Shown here: piece after piece, positions 32,984 through 45,800 of the stretch
Layout of the letters: each line of letters opens with the position of its first letter
How positions within the stretch are numbered: the stretch's first letter is position 1
Source: Archivesica marissinica
Taxonomy: Eukaryota > Mollusca > Bivalvia > Venerida > Vesicomyidae
Assembly (NCBI GenBank): GCA_014843695.1
Contig: CM026391.1
Span: forward strand, 18,353,081-18,417,080
DNA length: 64,000 bases
Direction of reading: 5' to 3'
Notes under the pieces: generated by a model
The model's database searches: none
Told to the model about the DNA's origin: nothing
The model's input: only the letters and a program-made list of their open reading frames with translations
Position numbers and translations under genes: made by a program

Positions 32984-33211
32984 GACTCCGTGCAGAGCGG
33001 GTAAGGTCGTAGGCTTCAAAGCACTGTGGCTTCAGGTGCGAAAGGTCCGGAGTTCGAGCCCCGCTGGAGCCGTTATGATTGTGCCCTTAGGCAAGGCATT
33101 TAAATTCCACGTTGCCTCTTCTCTCTCCCTCGTGGCAATGGATTCCATCATTCATTCATTAAGTTGTAATAACTTGTTTCGCAATCGAGCTAAAATAAAT
33201 TTGTATAAACA
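32984..33211 (+). mobile_element. SINE-V candidate (V-domain-like)
   Basis: Diverged tRNA-like head with B box 'gagttcgagcccc', then the conserved core 'gtgcccttaggcaaggcatt', 'ccacgttgcctcttctctc' and 3' tail 'aacttgtttcgcaatcgagc' with 'aaaataaatttgtataaac'. The 'cccttgggcaaggca' word resembles the V-domain of SINEs known from fish and molluscs; this assignment is from memory. Confidence 0.8.
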
Positions 33212-33321
33212 TCAAAGTACTTGTCGGCGCAAAGCTAAATCCCTGGGGGAAAACAGCAAATGCCGTGTCTGTTTCGGTATGAAGTAACACAAATTGTTGT
33301 ATTCCTCTTTCATGTTTATGG

Positions 33322-33492
33322 TGGCCTCAGTCGCTGTGTGGTTACGGTCGCTTTCTTCAAATAACTTGTCTCTCGCCGCTGTAAGTTCGAATCACACTGG
33401 CGTGTCGAATTATTTCATGTGAGGAAGCTATACAGCTGACTTGTGGTTGGTCGGTGGTTCAACCCGGGCTTTCCTTCACCAATACTAGATGG
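33322..33492 (+). mobile_element. SINE-M, 3'-truncated
   Basis: Head 'ggtggcctcagtcgctgtg' and 'taagttcgaatcacac' followed by core 'catgtgaggaagctatacag', 'ggttggtcggtggttcaacc' and 'ccttcaccaatactag'. It stops about 10 bp before the next SINE. Confidence 0.78.
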
Positions 33493-33502
33493 AGAGTGCA
33501 TT

Positions 33503-33718
33503 AGTTTATACACATTTATTTGAGCTCGATTGCGAAACAAGTTCTTACAATTTATATTAATCACTCTCGATACCTCATTCCTGAGGAAGAGAGAAGGGAC
33601 AACGTGGAATTTAAATGCCTTGCCTAAGGGCACAATCGTAATGACTCCAGCGGGGCTCGAACTCCGGACCTTTCGCACCTGAAGCGAACACGCACCCACT
33701 GCGCTATCACGACTTCCA
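33503..33718 (-). mobile_element. SINE-V candidate, full length
   Basis: Reverse copy with tail ('gctcgattgcgaaacaagtt'), body, core ('gccttgcctaagggcacaat') and head ('cggggctcgaactccgg', 'cactgcgctatcacgacttcc'). The minus frame 33415-33699 is not a gene. Confidence 0.85.
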
Positions 33719-34201
33719 CAGAGTCACATTATGATCTAAGCTGTTGGTCGGACTCTTCTTCTTCTTCTTGTCGTTCGCGTTCATTTTGCGTTTATGCGTA
33801 GTACCGTGGTTTATTAGAATGCGCCGTGCGGCCCAGTACTTCCGGCTTCAGCATTCGAGGTTTCTGTTCTGTCGGGGTTACCTCACCCTTAGGCTATGAC
33901 TTTTAAGGCGGTCCATATATTCGCCTGATGTATTTAATAGGAGTAGCTTTGCCATGTGCTATCCTGCCCCGTCGTGGTAGGTACACCGCCATATCGTCTG
34001 GGACTGCTTATTTGATTCACAGCTAACCCCCATATCTGAGGGCCGTTCCCCTATCCGCCACCTGAGGACCCGCTGGGTAGGGGATGGTCGCCCCACTACT
34101 GAATTGGAAGCAGCATGGACCCAGGGTCTGACTCTAAGCCCAAAACAAACCTATACTAAAACTCCAATAGTTTTAAGAATTGCTGCGAGAAGTCATTATA
34201 G
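33719..34201. other. Unassigned sequence
   Basis: A (CTT)n run near 33753-33768. The GC-rich stretch around 34040-34100 ('gaggacccgctgggtagggg') looks like part of a repeat family, but I cannot place it. No gene seen. Confidence 0.5.
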
Positions 34202-34473
34202 TGTGTGTGTGTGTGTGTGTGTTTGTTTATTATAGTGTCGCCCCTATTGAAAGTGCCAGCCATTTCTGACTTATGAGACACCTCTTATAAACATAAGTAC
34301 TACCCGAATCGTATCCTTGTATGCGAGGCGCAAGGCTGGTAGGCAATCGGTAACCATTATTTAACTAGCTGGCGGTTCACCAACTGGCCATACCAGAATG
34401 AACCCCAGACGAAGTTCGAATCTTCGACCTTCCGCACCGTAAGCGGACGCCTAAACCACTAGGCCACGGAGAC
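34202..34473 (-). mobile_element. SINE-5, distinct tRNA-derived SINE
   Basis: On minus: A box 'cgtggcctagtggtttagg', 'gtccgcttacggtgcgg' as anticodon-arm region, B box 'gaagattcgaacttcg', then a body unlike the other families ('aatggttaccgattgcctac', 'gaggtgtctcataagtcag', 'gaaagtgcc'-type end in reverse) and a terminal CA/GT microsatellite at 34201-34222. Only one copy is in the window, so its limits are estimated. Confidence 0.75.
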
Positions 34474-34582
34474 GGTATTTACAAGAATAAAATAAATCAA
34501 TTTTCAAATCCATAGCTCATCAATGTAGAAATTAAAGAAATCGATAATGTGACTATCTTAGTTAGTTACTCATAATATGACT

Positions 34583-35094
34583 GTTCTTTAGTCCAGTTGT
34601 TAACACTTTCGCCTGCAAATCAGGGATCGCATGTTCGATCCGCCGTCTGACCATAATACTATTAACAGTCGTGGAAGTCGTGATAGCGCGGTGGATGCGC
34701 GTTCGCTTCAGGTGCGAAAGGTCCGGAGTTCGAGCCCCACTGGAGCCGTTACGATTGTGCCCTTGGGCAAGGCATTTAAATTCCACGTTGCCTCTTCTCT
34801 CTCCCTCGTGGCGATGGGTTCCATCAGGAATGAGGTCTCGAGAGTGATTTATATAAGTTGAAATAACTTGTTTCGCAATCGAGCTAAAATAAATTTGCAT
34901 AAACTACTATTAACAGTCTCGTGTTTGTACTCTACATGTTGCACGAAACCAGGGAAGACTGGAATATATCTATGTCTGTATCATTGCACTATCCTCCAAA
35001 AATCTAAAATGATTACTAAGTAATCTCTTCAGACGGCGTCGCTCATATGGGCAACCGGTAGCGACTATACATAAACCTTAAGCATACACGCATG
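34583..35094 (+). mobile_element. SINE-1 split by a SINE-V insertion
   Basis: The head and start of the core ('tagtccagttgttaacac', 'gttcgatccgccgtctgacc', 'attaacagtc') lie at 34583-34670. The middle and tail ('ttgcactatcctccaaaaat', 'catatgggcaaccggtagcg') lie at 34905-35094. The copy is diverged, so it is an older insertion. Confidence 0.9.
34671..34904 (+). mobile_element. SINE-V nested in SINE-1, 14-bp target duplication
   Basis: Complete SINE-V: head 'ggaagtcgtgatagcgcgg', B box 'gagttcgagcccc', core 'gtgcccttgggcaaggcatt', tail 'aacttgtttcgcaatcgagc' and 'aaataaatttgcataaac'. The direct repeats 'tactattaacagtc' at 34657-34670 and 34905-34918 belong to the host SINE-1, which proves insertion after SINE-1. 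Confidence 0.93.
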
Positions 35095-35431
35095 GATGTT
35101 CTTTCGTTAATGAAGACATATCTCCCCAAGCCGTTGAACGACGATTTGCGTGTCAGATGAGCAAGGGGGCTGTGTGCTCTGTCATTGAATATGAATGACA
35201 TTTACTTCTAAGCTCATCGGCTGATTCATATCCACTCGCATCTATTGAAAAACCTAATTTGTCTGTCTGGGACGGCTAATATAAATAGCCAAATACAAGT
35301 TGATATTGCCAATTATTGATAATGACTTTCCATGTTGCGCTCGGCTTTGATATTCCATTCTTAGCGCCCGTCGCTGTCATTTTTTGACTATGCCTGACAC
35401 TAGTGCGTCATGACCACGCATCATTTATTTC
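35095..35431. other. Unassigned sequence
   Basis: No gene or repeat family recognised. Confidence 0.5.
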
Positions 35432-35683
35432 ATTATTATTTTAAGTTTAGTTAACGTTGCTACTGGTTGCCCATTTGAGCGACATGCAGCTTACCTAACA
35501 ATACCTTCCATAGGCAAGCGCCAGCTGTTAACCCGTACTTGGTACACCAACCTCCGTAAGAAACTGCCAACTTTTTCATATATAGAGACACGGTCTGAGC
35601 GGGGCTCGAACCCGTGACCATCAGTGATGATAGGTTACAGTGGTATATGTCAGCTACCTTAACCACTCGACCACGAAAGCGGA
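35432..35683 (-). mobile_element. Chimeric SINE: SINE-M core joined to SINE-1 tail
   Basis: On minus: tRNA-like head with A box 'gtggtcgagtggttaagg' and B box 'cgggttcgagccccg', then the SINE-M-like core 'cagtttcttacggaggttgg' and 'accaagtacgggttaac', then the SINE-1-like tail 'gtcgctcaaatgggcaacc' and 'agtagcaacgttaactaaac'. The minus frame 35460-35708 over it is not a gene. Confidence 0.75.
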
Positions 35684-35689
35684 CGTACA

Positions 35690-36762
35690 TAATGGCACCC
35701 TGCTGCATATTTCAATAGCGGTTCATGACCTACGTAATGGCACCCTGATGCATATTTCAATAGCGGTGCCTGACCTACATGATGGCACCCTGCTGCATAT
35801 GTCAATAGCGGTGCCTGACCTACATAATGGCACCATGCTGCATATTTCAATAGCGATACCTGACCTACATAATGGCACCCTGCTGCATATTTCAATAGCG
35901 GTTCCTGACCTACATAATGGCACCTGCTGCATATTTCAATAGCGGTGCCTGACCTACATAATGGCACCCTGCTGCATATTTCAATAGCGGTGCCTGACCT
36001 ACATAATGGCACCCTGCTGCATATTTCAATAGCGGTTCCTGACCTACATAATGGCACCTGCTGCATATTTCAATAGCGGTGCCTGACCTATATAATGGCA
36101 CCCTGCTGCATATTTCAATAGCGGTGCCTGACCTACATAATGGCACCCTGCTGCATATTTCAATAGCGGTGCCTGACTTACATAATGGCACCTGCTGCAT
36201 ATTTCAATATCGGTTCCTGACCTACATAATGGCACCCTGCTGCATATTTCAATAGCGGTTCTTGACCTACATAATGGCACCTGCTGCATATTTCAATAGC
36301 GGTGCCTGACCTATATAATGGCACCCTGCTGCATATTTCAATAGCGGTGCCTGACCTACATAATGGCACCCTGCTGCATATTTCAATAGCGGTGCCTGAC
36401 TTACATAATGGCACCTGCTGCATATTTCAATATCGGTTCCTGACCTACATAATGGCACCCTGCTGCATAATTCAATAGCGGTGCCTGACATACATAATGG
36501 CACCCTGCTGGATATTTCAATAGCGGTTCCTGACCTACATAATGGCACCCTGCTGGATATTACAATAGCGGTTCCTGACCTACATAATGGCACCCTGCTG
36601 GATATTTCAATAGCGGTTCCTGACCTACATAATGGCACCCTGCTGGATATTACAATAGCGGTTCCTGACCTACATAATGGCACCCTGCTGGATATTTCAA
36701 TAGCGGTGCCTGACCTACATAATGACACCCTGCTGCATATTTCAATAGCGGTTCCTGACCTA
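35690..36762. repeat. 45-bp minisatellite, about 24 copies
   Basis: The unit contains 'cctgacctacataatggcac', 'cctgctgcatatttcaatag' and 'cggt(g/t)'. Some copies lose one base ('ggcacctgctg'), changing frame. A 223-bp higher-order repeat is visible (e.g. 'gacctatataatgg' near 36084 and 36307). Right-end copies carry 'ctgctggatatt'. Frames on both strands are by-products of the 15-codon period. Confidence 0.95.
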
Positions 36763-36837
36763 CTTGTGTGTCATTAAGATCAGTTATCAACGAATTCTTT
36801 TTTGAGCGTAATATATGGGGATCCATCAAGTACGAAA

Positions 36838-39800
36838 ACTGTATATTCCATTCTACATGTCGTGTATTTGGGGATATTGTTGAGATACCTTGTACTTCAC
36901 TGTGTATTCCATTCTATATGTCGTGTATCGGAGGATACCCTGTACTTCACTGTGTATTCCATTCTATATGTCGTGTATCGGGGGATACCTTGTACTTCAC
37001 TGTGTATTCCATTCTATATGTCGTGTATCGGGGGATACCCTGTACTTCACTGTGTATTCCATTCTATATGTCATGTATTTGGGGATATTGTGAGATACCT
37101 TGTACTTCACTGTGTATTCCATTCTATATGTCGTGTATTTGGGGATATTGTGAGATACCTTGTACTTCACTGTGTATTCCATTCTATATGTCGTGTGTTG
37201 TGAGATACCTTGTACTTCACTGTGTATTCCATTCTATATGTCGTGTATTTGGGGATATTGTGAGATACCTTGTACTTCACTGTGTATTCCATTCTATATG
37301 TCATGTATTTGGGGGATATTGTGAGATACCCTGTACTTCACTGTGTATTCCATTCTATATGTCGTGTATTTGGGGATATTGTGAGATACCTTGTACTTCA
37401 CTGTGTATTCCATTCTATATGTCGTGTATTTGGGGATATTGTGAGATACCTTGTACTTCACTGTGTATTCCATTCTATATGTCATGTATTTGGGGGATAT
37501 TGTGAGATACCCTGTACTTCACTGTGTATTCCATTCTATATGTCGTGTATTTGGGGATATTGTGAGATACCTTTTACTTCACTGTGTATTCCATTCTATA
37601 TGTCGTGTATTTGGGGATACCTTGTACTTCACTGTGTATTCCAATCTATATGTCGTGTATTTGGGGATACCTTGTACTTCACTGTGTATTCCATTCTATA
37701 TGTCGTGTGTTGTGAGATACCTTGTACTTCACTGTGTATTCCATTCTATATGTCGTGTATTTGGGGATACCTTGTACTTCACTGTGTATTCCATTCTATA
37801 TGTCGTGTGTTGTGAGATACCGTGTACTTCACTGTGTATTCCATTATATATGTCGTGTATTTGGGGATATTGTGAGATACCTTGTACTTCACTGTGTATT
37901 CCATTCTATGTGTCGTGTGTTGTGAGATATCTTGTACTTCACTGTGTATTCCATTCTATATGTCGTGTATCGGGGGATACCCTGTACTTCACTGTGTATT
38001 CCATTCTATATGTCGTGTATTTGGTGATATTGTTGAGATACCGTGTACTTCACTGTGTATTCCATTCTATGTGTCGTGTATTTGGGTATACCCTGTACTT
38101 CACTGTGTATTCCATTCTATATGTCGTGTATTTGGGTATACCCTGTACTTCACTGTGTATTCCATTCTATATGTCGTGTATTGGGGGATATTGTTGAGAT
38201 ACCTTGTACATCAATGTGTATTCCATTCTATATGTCGTGTATTTGGGGATACCCTGTACTTCACTGTGTATTCCATTATATATGTCGTGTATTTGAGGAT
38301 ACCCTGTACTTCACTGTGTATTCCATTCTATATGTCGTGTATTTGGGGATACCCTGTACTTCACTGTGTATTCCATTCTATATGTCGTGTATTTGGGGAT
38401 ACTCTGTACTTCACTGTGTATTCCATTCTATATGTCGTGTATTTGGGGATACCCTGTACTTCACTGTGTATTCCATTCTATATGTCGTGTATTTGGGTAT
38501 ACACTGTACTTCACTGTGTATTCCATTCTATATGTCGTGTATTTGGGTATACCCTGTACTTCACTGTGTATTCCATTCTATATGTCGTGTATTTGGGTAT
38601 ACCCTGTACTTCACTGTGTATTCCATTCTATATGTCGTGTATTTGGGGATATTGTGAGATACCCTGTACTTCACTGTGTATTCCATTCTATATGTCGTGT
38701 ATTTGGGAATACCTTGTACTTCACAGTGTATTCCATTCTATATGTCGTGTATTTGGGAATACCTTGTACTTCACTGTGTATTCCATTCTATATGTCGTGT
38801 ATTTGGGAATACCTTGTACTTCACTGTGTATTCCATTCTATATGTCGTGTATTTGGGAATACCTTGTACTTCACTGTGTATTCCATTCTATATGTCGTGT
38901 ATTTGGGGATATTGTGAGATACCCTGTACTTCACTGTGTATTCCATTCTATATGTCGTGTATTTGGGTATACCTTGTACTTCACTGTGTATTCCATTCTA
39001 TATGTCGTGTATTTGGGAATACCTTGTACTTCACTGTGTATTCCATTCTATATGTCGTGTATTTGGGGATACATTGTACTTCACTGTGTATTCCATTCTA
39101 TATGTCGTGTGTTGTGAGATACCGTGTACTTCACTGTGTATTCCATTCTATATGTCGTGTATTTGGGGATATTGTGAGATACCTTGTACTTCACTGTGTA
39201 TTCCATTCTATATGTCGTGTATTTGGGGATATTGTGAGATACCTTGTACTTCACTGTGTATTCCATTCTATGTGTCGTGTGTTGTGAGATATCTTGTACT
39301 TCACTGTGTATTCCATTCTATATGTCGTGTATTTGGGGATATTGTGAGATACCTTGTACTTCACTGTGTATTCCATTCTATATGTCGTGTATTTGGGGAT
39401 ATTGTGAGATACCTTGTACTTCACTGTGTATTCCATTGTATATGTCGTGTATTTGGAGATATTGTGAGATACCTTGTACTTCACTGTGTATTCCATTCTA
39501 TGTGTCGTGTGTTGTGAGATATCTTGTACTTCACTGTGTATTCCATTCTATATGTCGTGTATCGGGGGATACCCTGTACTTCACTGTGTATTCCATTATA
39601 TATGTCGTGTATTTGGTGATATTGTTGAGATACCGTGTACTTCACTGTGTATTCCATTCTATATGTCGTGTATTTGGGTATACCCTGTACTTCACTGTGT
39701 ATTCCATTCTATATGTCGTGTATTTGGGTATACCCTGTACTTCACTGTGTATTCCATTCTATATGTCGTGTATTGGGGGATATTGTTGAGATACCTTGTA

Positions 39801-42800
39801 CATCAATGTGTATTCCATTCTATATGTCGTGTATTTGGGGATACCCTGTACTTCACTGTGTATTCCATTCTATATGTCGTGTATTTGGGGATACCCTGTA
39901 CTTCACTGTGTATTCCATTCTATATGTCGTGTATTTGGGATACCCTGTACTTCACTGTGTATTCCATTCTATATGTCGTGTATTTGGGATACCCTGTACT
40001 TCACTGTGTATTCCATTCTATATGTCGTGTATTGTGAGATACCTTGTACTTCACTGTGTATTCCATTCTATATGTCGTGTATTTGGGGATACCCTGTACT
40101 TCACTGTGTATTCCATTCTATATGTCGTGTATTGTGGGATACCCTGTACTTCACTGTGTATTCCATTCTATATGTCGTGTATTTGGGGATACCCTGTACT
40201 TCACTGTGTATTCCATTCTATATGTCGTGTATTTGGGTATACCCTGTACTTCACTGTGTATTCCATTCTATATGTCGTGTATTTGGGATACCCTGTACTT
40301 CACTGTGTATTCCATTCTATATGTCGTGTATTTGGGGATATTGTGAGATACCCTGTACTTCACTGTGTATTCCATTCTATATGTCGTGTATTTGGGGATA
40401 TTGTGAGATACCCTGTACTTCACTGTGTATTCCATTCTATATGTCGTGTATTTGGGAATACCTTGTACTTCACTGTGTATTCCATTCTATATGTCGTGTA
40501 TTTGGGAATACCTTGTACTTCACTGTGTATTCCATTCTATATGTCGTGTATTTGGGAATACCTTGTACTTCACTGTGTATTCCATTCTATATGTCGTGTA
40601 TTTGGGAATACCTTGTACTTCACTGTGTATTCCATTCTATATGTCGTGTATTTGGGGATACCTTGTACTTCACTGTGTATTCCATTCTATATGTCGTGTA
40701 TTTGGGGATATTGTGAGATACCCTGTACTTCACTGTGTATTCCATTCTATATGTCGTGTATTTGGGTATACCTTGTACTTCACTGTGTATTCCATTCTAT
40801 ATGTCGTGTATTTGGGGATATTGTGAGATACCTTGTACTTCACTGTGTATTCCATTCTATGTGTCGTGTGTTGTGAGATATCTTGTACTTCACTGTGTAT
40901 TCCATTCTATATGTCGTGTATCGGGGGATACCCTGTACTTCACTGTGTATTCCATTCTATATGTCGTGTATTTGGTGATATTGTTGAGATACCGTGTACT
41001 TCACTGTGTATTCCATTCTATATGTCGTGTATTTGGGTATACCCTGTACTTCACTGTGTATTCCATTCTATATGTCGTGTATTTGGGTATACCCTGTACT
41101 TCACTGTGTATTCCATTCTATATGTCGTGTATTGGGGGATATTGTTGAGATACCTTGTACATCAATGTGTATTCCATTCTATATGTCGTGTATTTGGGGA
41201 TACCCTGTACTTCACTGTGTATTCCATTCTATATGTCGTGTATTTGGGGATACCCTGTACTTCACTGTGTATTCCATTCTATATGTCGTGTATTTGGGTA
41301 TACCCTGTACTTCACTGTGTATTCCATTCTATATGTCGTGTATTTGGGTATACCCTGTACTTCACTGTGTATTCCATTCTATATGTCGTGTATTGGGGGA
41401 TATTGTTGAGATACCTTGTACATCAATGTGTATTCCATTCTATATGTCGTGTATTTGGGGATACCCTGTACTTCACTGTGTATTCCATTCTATATGTCGT
41501 GTATTTGGGGATACCCTGTACTTCACTGTGTATTCCATTCTATATGTCGTGTATTGGGGATATTGTGAGATACCTGTACTTCACTGTGTATTCCATTCTA
41601 TATGTCGTGTATTTGGGGATATTGTGAGATACCTGTACTTCACTGTGTATTCCATTCTATATGTCGTGTATTTGGGAATACCTTGTACTTCACTGTGTAT
41701 TCCATTCTATATGTCGTGTATTTGGGAATACCTTGTACTTCACTGTGTATTCCATTCTATATGTCGTGTATTTGGGAATACCTTGTACTTCACTGTGTAT
41801 TCCATTCTATATGTCGTGTATTTGGGGATACCTTGTACTTCACTGTGTATTCCATTCTATATGTCGTGTATTTGGGGATATTGTGAGATACCTTGTACTT
41901 CACTGTGTATTCCATTCTATATGTCGTGTATTTGGGAATACCTTGTACTTCACTGTGTATTCCATTCTATATGTCGTGTATTTGGGGATATTGTGAGATA
42001 CCTTGTACTTCACTGTGTATTCCATTCTATATGTCGTGTATTTGGGGATATTGTGAGATACCGTGTACTTCACTGTGTATTCCATTCTATATGTCGTGTA
42101 TTTGGGGATATTGTTGAGATACCTTGTACTTCACTGTGTATTCCATTCTATATGTCGTGTATTTGGGGATATTGTGAGATACCTTGTACTTCACTGTGTA
42201 TTCCATTCTATATGTCGTGTATTTGGGGATATTGTGAGAAACCTTGTACTTCACTGTGTATTCCATTCTATATGTCGTGTATTTGGGGATATTGTTGAGA
42301 TACCTTGTACTTCACTGTGTATTCCATTCTATATGTCGTGTGTTGTGAGATACCTTGTACTTCACTGTGTATTCCATTCTATATGTCGTGTATTGGGGGA
42401 TATTGTTGAGATACCGTGTACTTCACTGTGTATTCCATTCTATATGTCGTGTATTGGGGGATATTGGTGAGATACCTTGTACTTCACTGTGTATTCCATT
42501 CTATATGTCGTGTATTTGCGGATATTGTTGAGATACCGTGTACCTCACTGTGTATTCCATTCTATATGTCGTGTATTTGGGAATACCTTGTACTTCACTG
42601 TGTATTCCATTCTATATGTCGTGTATTTGGAGATACCTTGTACTTCACTGTGTATTCCATTCTATATGTCGTGTATTTGGGTATACCCTGTACTTCACTG
42701 TGTATTCCATTCTATATGTCGTGTATTTGGGGATACCCTGTACTTCACTGTGTATTCCATTCTATATGTCGTGTATTTGGGGATACCCTGTACTTCACTG

Positions 42801-45800
42801 TGTATTCCATTCTATATGTCGTGTATTTGGGGATACCTTGTACTTCACTGTGTATTCCATTCTATATGTCGTGTATTTGGGGATACCTTGTACTTCACTG
42901 TGTATTCCATTCTATATGTCGTGTATTTGGGGATACCTGTACTTCACTGTGTATTCCATTCTATATGTCGTGTATTTGGGGATACCCTGTACTTCACTGT
43001 GTATTCCATTCTATATGTCGTGTATTTGGGTATACCTTGTACTTCACTGTGTATTCCATTCTATATGTCGTGTATTTGGGGATATTGTGAGATACCCTGT
43101 ACTTCACTGTGTATTCCATTCTATATGTCGTGTATTTGGGGATATTGTGAGATACCCTGTACTTCACTGTGTATTCCATTCTATATGTCGTGTATTTGGG
43201 AATACCTTGTACTTCACTGTGTATTCCATTCTATATGTCGTGTATTTGGGAATACCTTGTACTTCACTGTGTATTCCATTCTATATGTCGTGTATTTGGG
43301 AATACCTTGTACTTCACTGTGTATTCCATTCTATATGTCGTGTATTTGGGGATACCTTGTACTTCACTGTGTATTCCATTCTATATGTCGTGTATTTGGG
43401 AATACCTTGTACTTCACTGTGTATTCCATTCTATATGTCGTGTATTTGGGAATACCTTGTACTTCACTGTGTATTCCATTCTATATGTCGTGTATTTGGG
43501 GATACCTTGTACTTCACTGTGTATTCCATTCTATATGTCGTGTATTTGGAATACCTTGTACTTCACTGTGTATTCCATTCTATATGTCGTGTATTTGGGG
43601 ATACCTTGTACTTCACTGTGTATTCCATTCTATATGTCGTGTATTTGGGGATATTGTGAGATACCTTGTACTTCACTGTGTATTCCATTCTATATGTCGT
43701 GTATTTGGGAATACCTTGTACTTCACTGTGTATTCCATTCTATATGTCGTGTATTTGGGGATATTGTGAGATACCTTGTACTTCACTGTGTATTCCATTC
43801 TATATGTCGTGTATTTGGGGATATTGTGAGATACCGTGTACTTCACTGTGTATTCCATTCTATATGTCGTGTATTTGGGGATATTGTTGAGATACCTTGT
43901 ACTTCACTGTGTATTCCATTCTATATGTCGTGTATTTGGGGATATTGTGAGATACCTTGTACTTCACTGTGTATTCCATTCTATATGTCGTGTATTTGGG
44001 GATATTGTGAGATACCTTGTACTTCACTGTGTATTCCATTCTATATGTCGTGTATTTGGGGATATTGTGAGATACCTTGTACTTCACTGTGTATTCCATT
44101 CTATATGTCGTGTGTTGTGAGATACCTTGTACTTCACTGTGTATTCCATTCTATATGTCGTGTATTGGGGATATTGTGAGATACCGTGTACTTCACTGTG
44201 TATTCCATTCTATATGTCGTGTATTGGGGATATGGTGAGATACCTTGTACTTCACTGTGTATTCCATTCTATATGTCGTGTATTTGGGATATTGTTGAGA
44301 TACCTTGTACTTCACTGTGTATTCCATTCTATATGTCGTGTATTTGGATACCTTGTACTTCACTGTGTATTCCATTCTATATGTCGTGTATTTGGAGATA
44401 CCTTGTACTTCACTGTGTATTCCATTCTATATGTCGTGTATTTGGGGATACCTTGTACTTCACTGTGTATTCCTTCTATATGTCGTGTATTTGGGTATAC
44501 CTTGTACTTCACTGTGTATTCCATTCTATATGTCGTGTATTTGGGAATACCTTGTACTTCACTGTGTATTCCATTCTATATGTCGTGTATTTGGGTATAC
44601 CTTGTACTTCACTGTGTATTCCATTCTATATGTCGTGTATTTGGGGATATTGTTGAGATACCTTGTACTTCACTGTGTATTCCATTCTATATGTCGTGTA
44701 TTTGGGGATATTGTGAGATACCTTGTACTTCACTGTGTATTCCATTCTATATGTCGTGTATTTGGTGATATTGTTGAGATACCTTGTACTTCACTGTGTA
44801 TTCCATTCTATATGTCGTGTATTTGGTGATATTGTGAGATACCTTGTACTTCACTGTGTATTCCATTCTATATGTCGTGTATTTGGGGTTATTGGTGAGA
44901 TACCTTGTACTTCACTGTGTATTCCATTCTATATGTCGTGTATTTGGTGATATTGTTGAGATACCTTGTACTTCACTGTGTATTCCATTCTATATGTCGT
45001 GTATTTGGGTATACCTTGTACTTCACTGTGTATTCCATTCTATATGTCGTGTACTTGGGGATATTGTTGAGATACCGTGTACTTCACTGTGTATTCCATT
45101 CTATATGTCGTGTATTTGGGGATATTGTGAGATACCTTGTACTTCACTGTGTATTCCATTCTATATGTCGTGTATTTGGGGATATTGTGAGATACCTTGT
45201 ACTTCACTGTGTATTCCATTCTATATGTCGTGTATTTGGGGATATTGTGAGATACCTTGTACTTCACTGTGTATTCCATTCTATATGTCGTGTGTTGTGA
45301 GATACCTTGTACTTCACTGTGTATTCCATTCTATATGTCGTGTATTTGGGGATATTGTGAGATACCTTGTACTTCACTGTGTATTCCATTCTATATGTCG
45401 TGTATTTGGGGATATTGTGAGATACCTTGTACTTCACTGTGTATTCCATTCTATATGTCGTGTATTTGGGGATATTGTGAGATACCTTGTACTTCACTGT
45501 GTATTCCATTCTATATGTCGTGTATTTGGGAATACCTTGTACTTCACTGTGTATTCCATTCTATATGTCGTGTATTTGGAGATACCTTGTACTTCACTGT
45601 GTATTCCATTCTATATGTCGTGTATTTGGGGATACCTTGTACTTCACTGTGTATTCCATTCTATATGTCGTGTATTTGGGTATACCTTGTACTTCACTGT
45701 GTATTCCATTCTATATGTCGTGTATTTGGGAATACCTTGTACTTCACTGTGTATTCCATTCTATATGTCGTGTATTTGGGTATACCTTGTACTTCACTGT

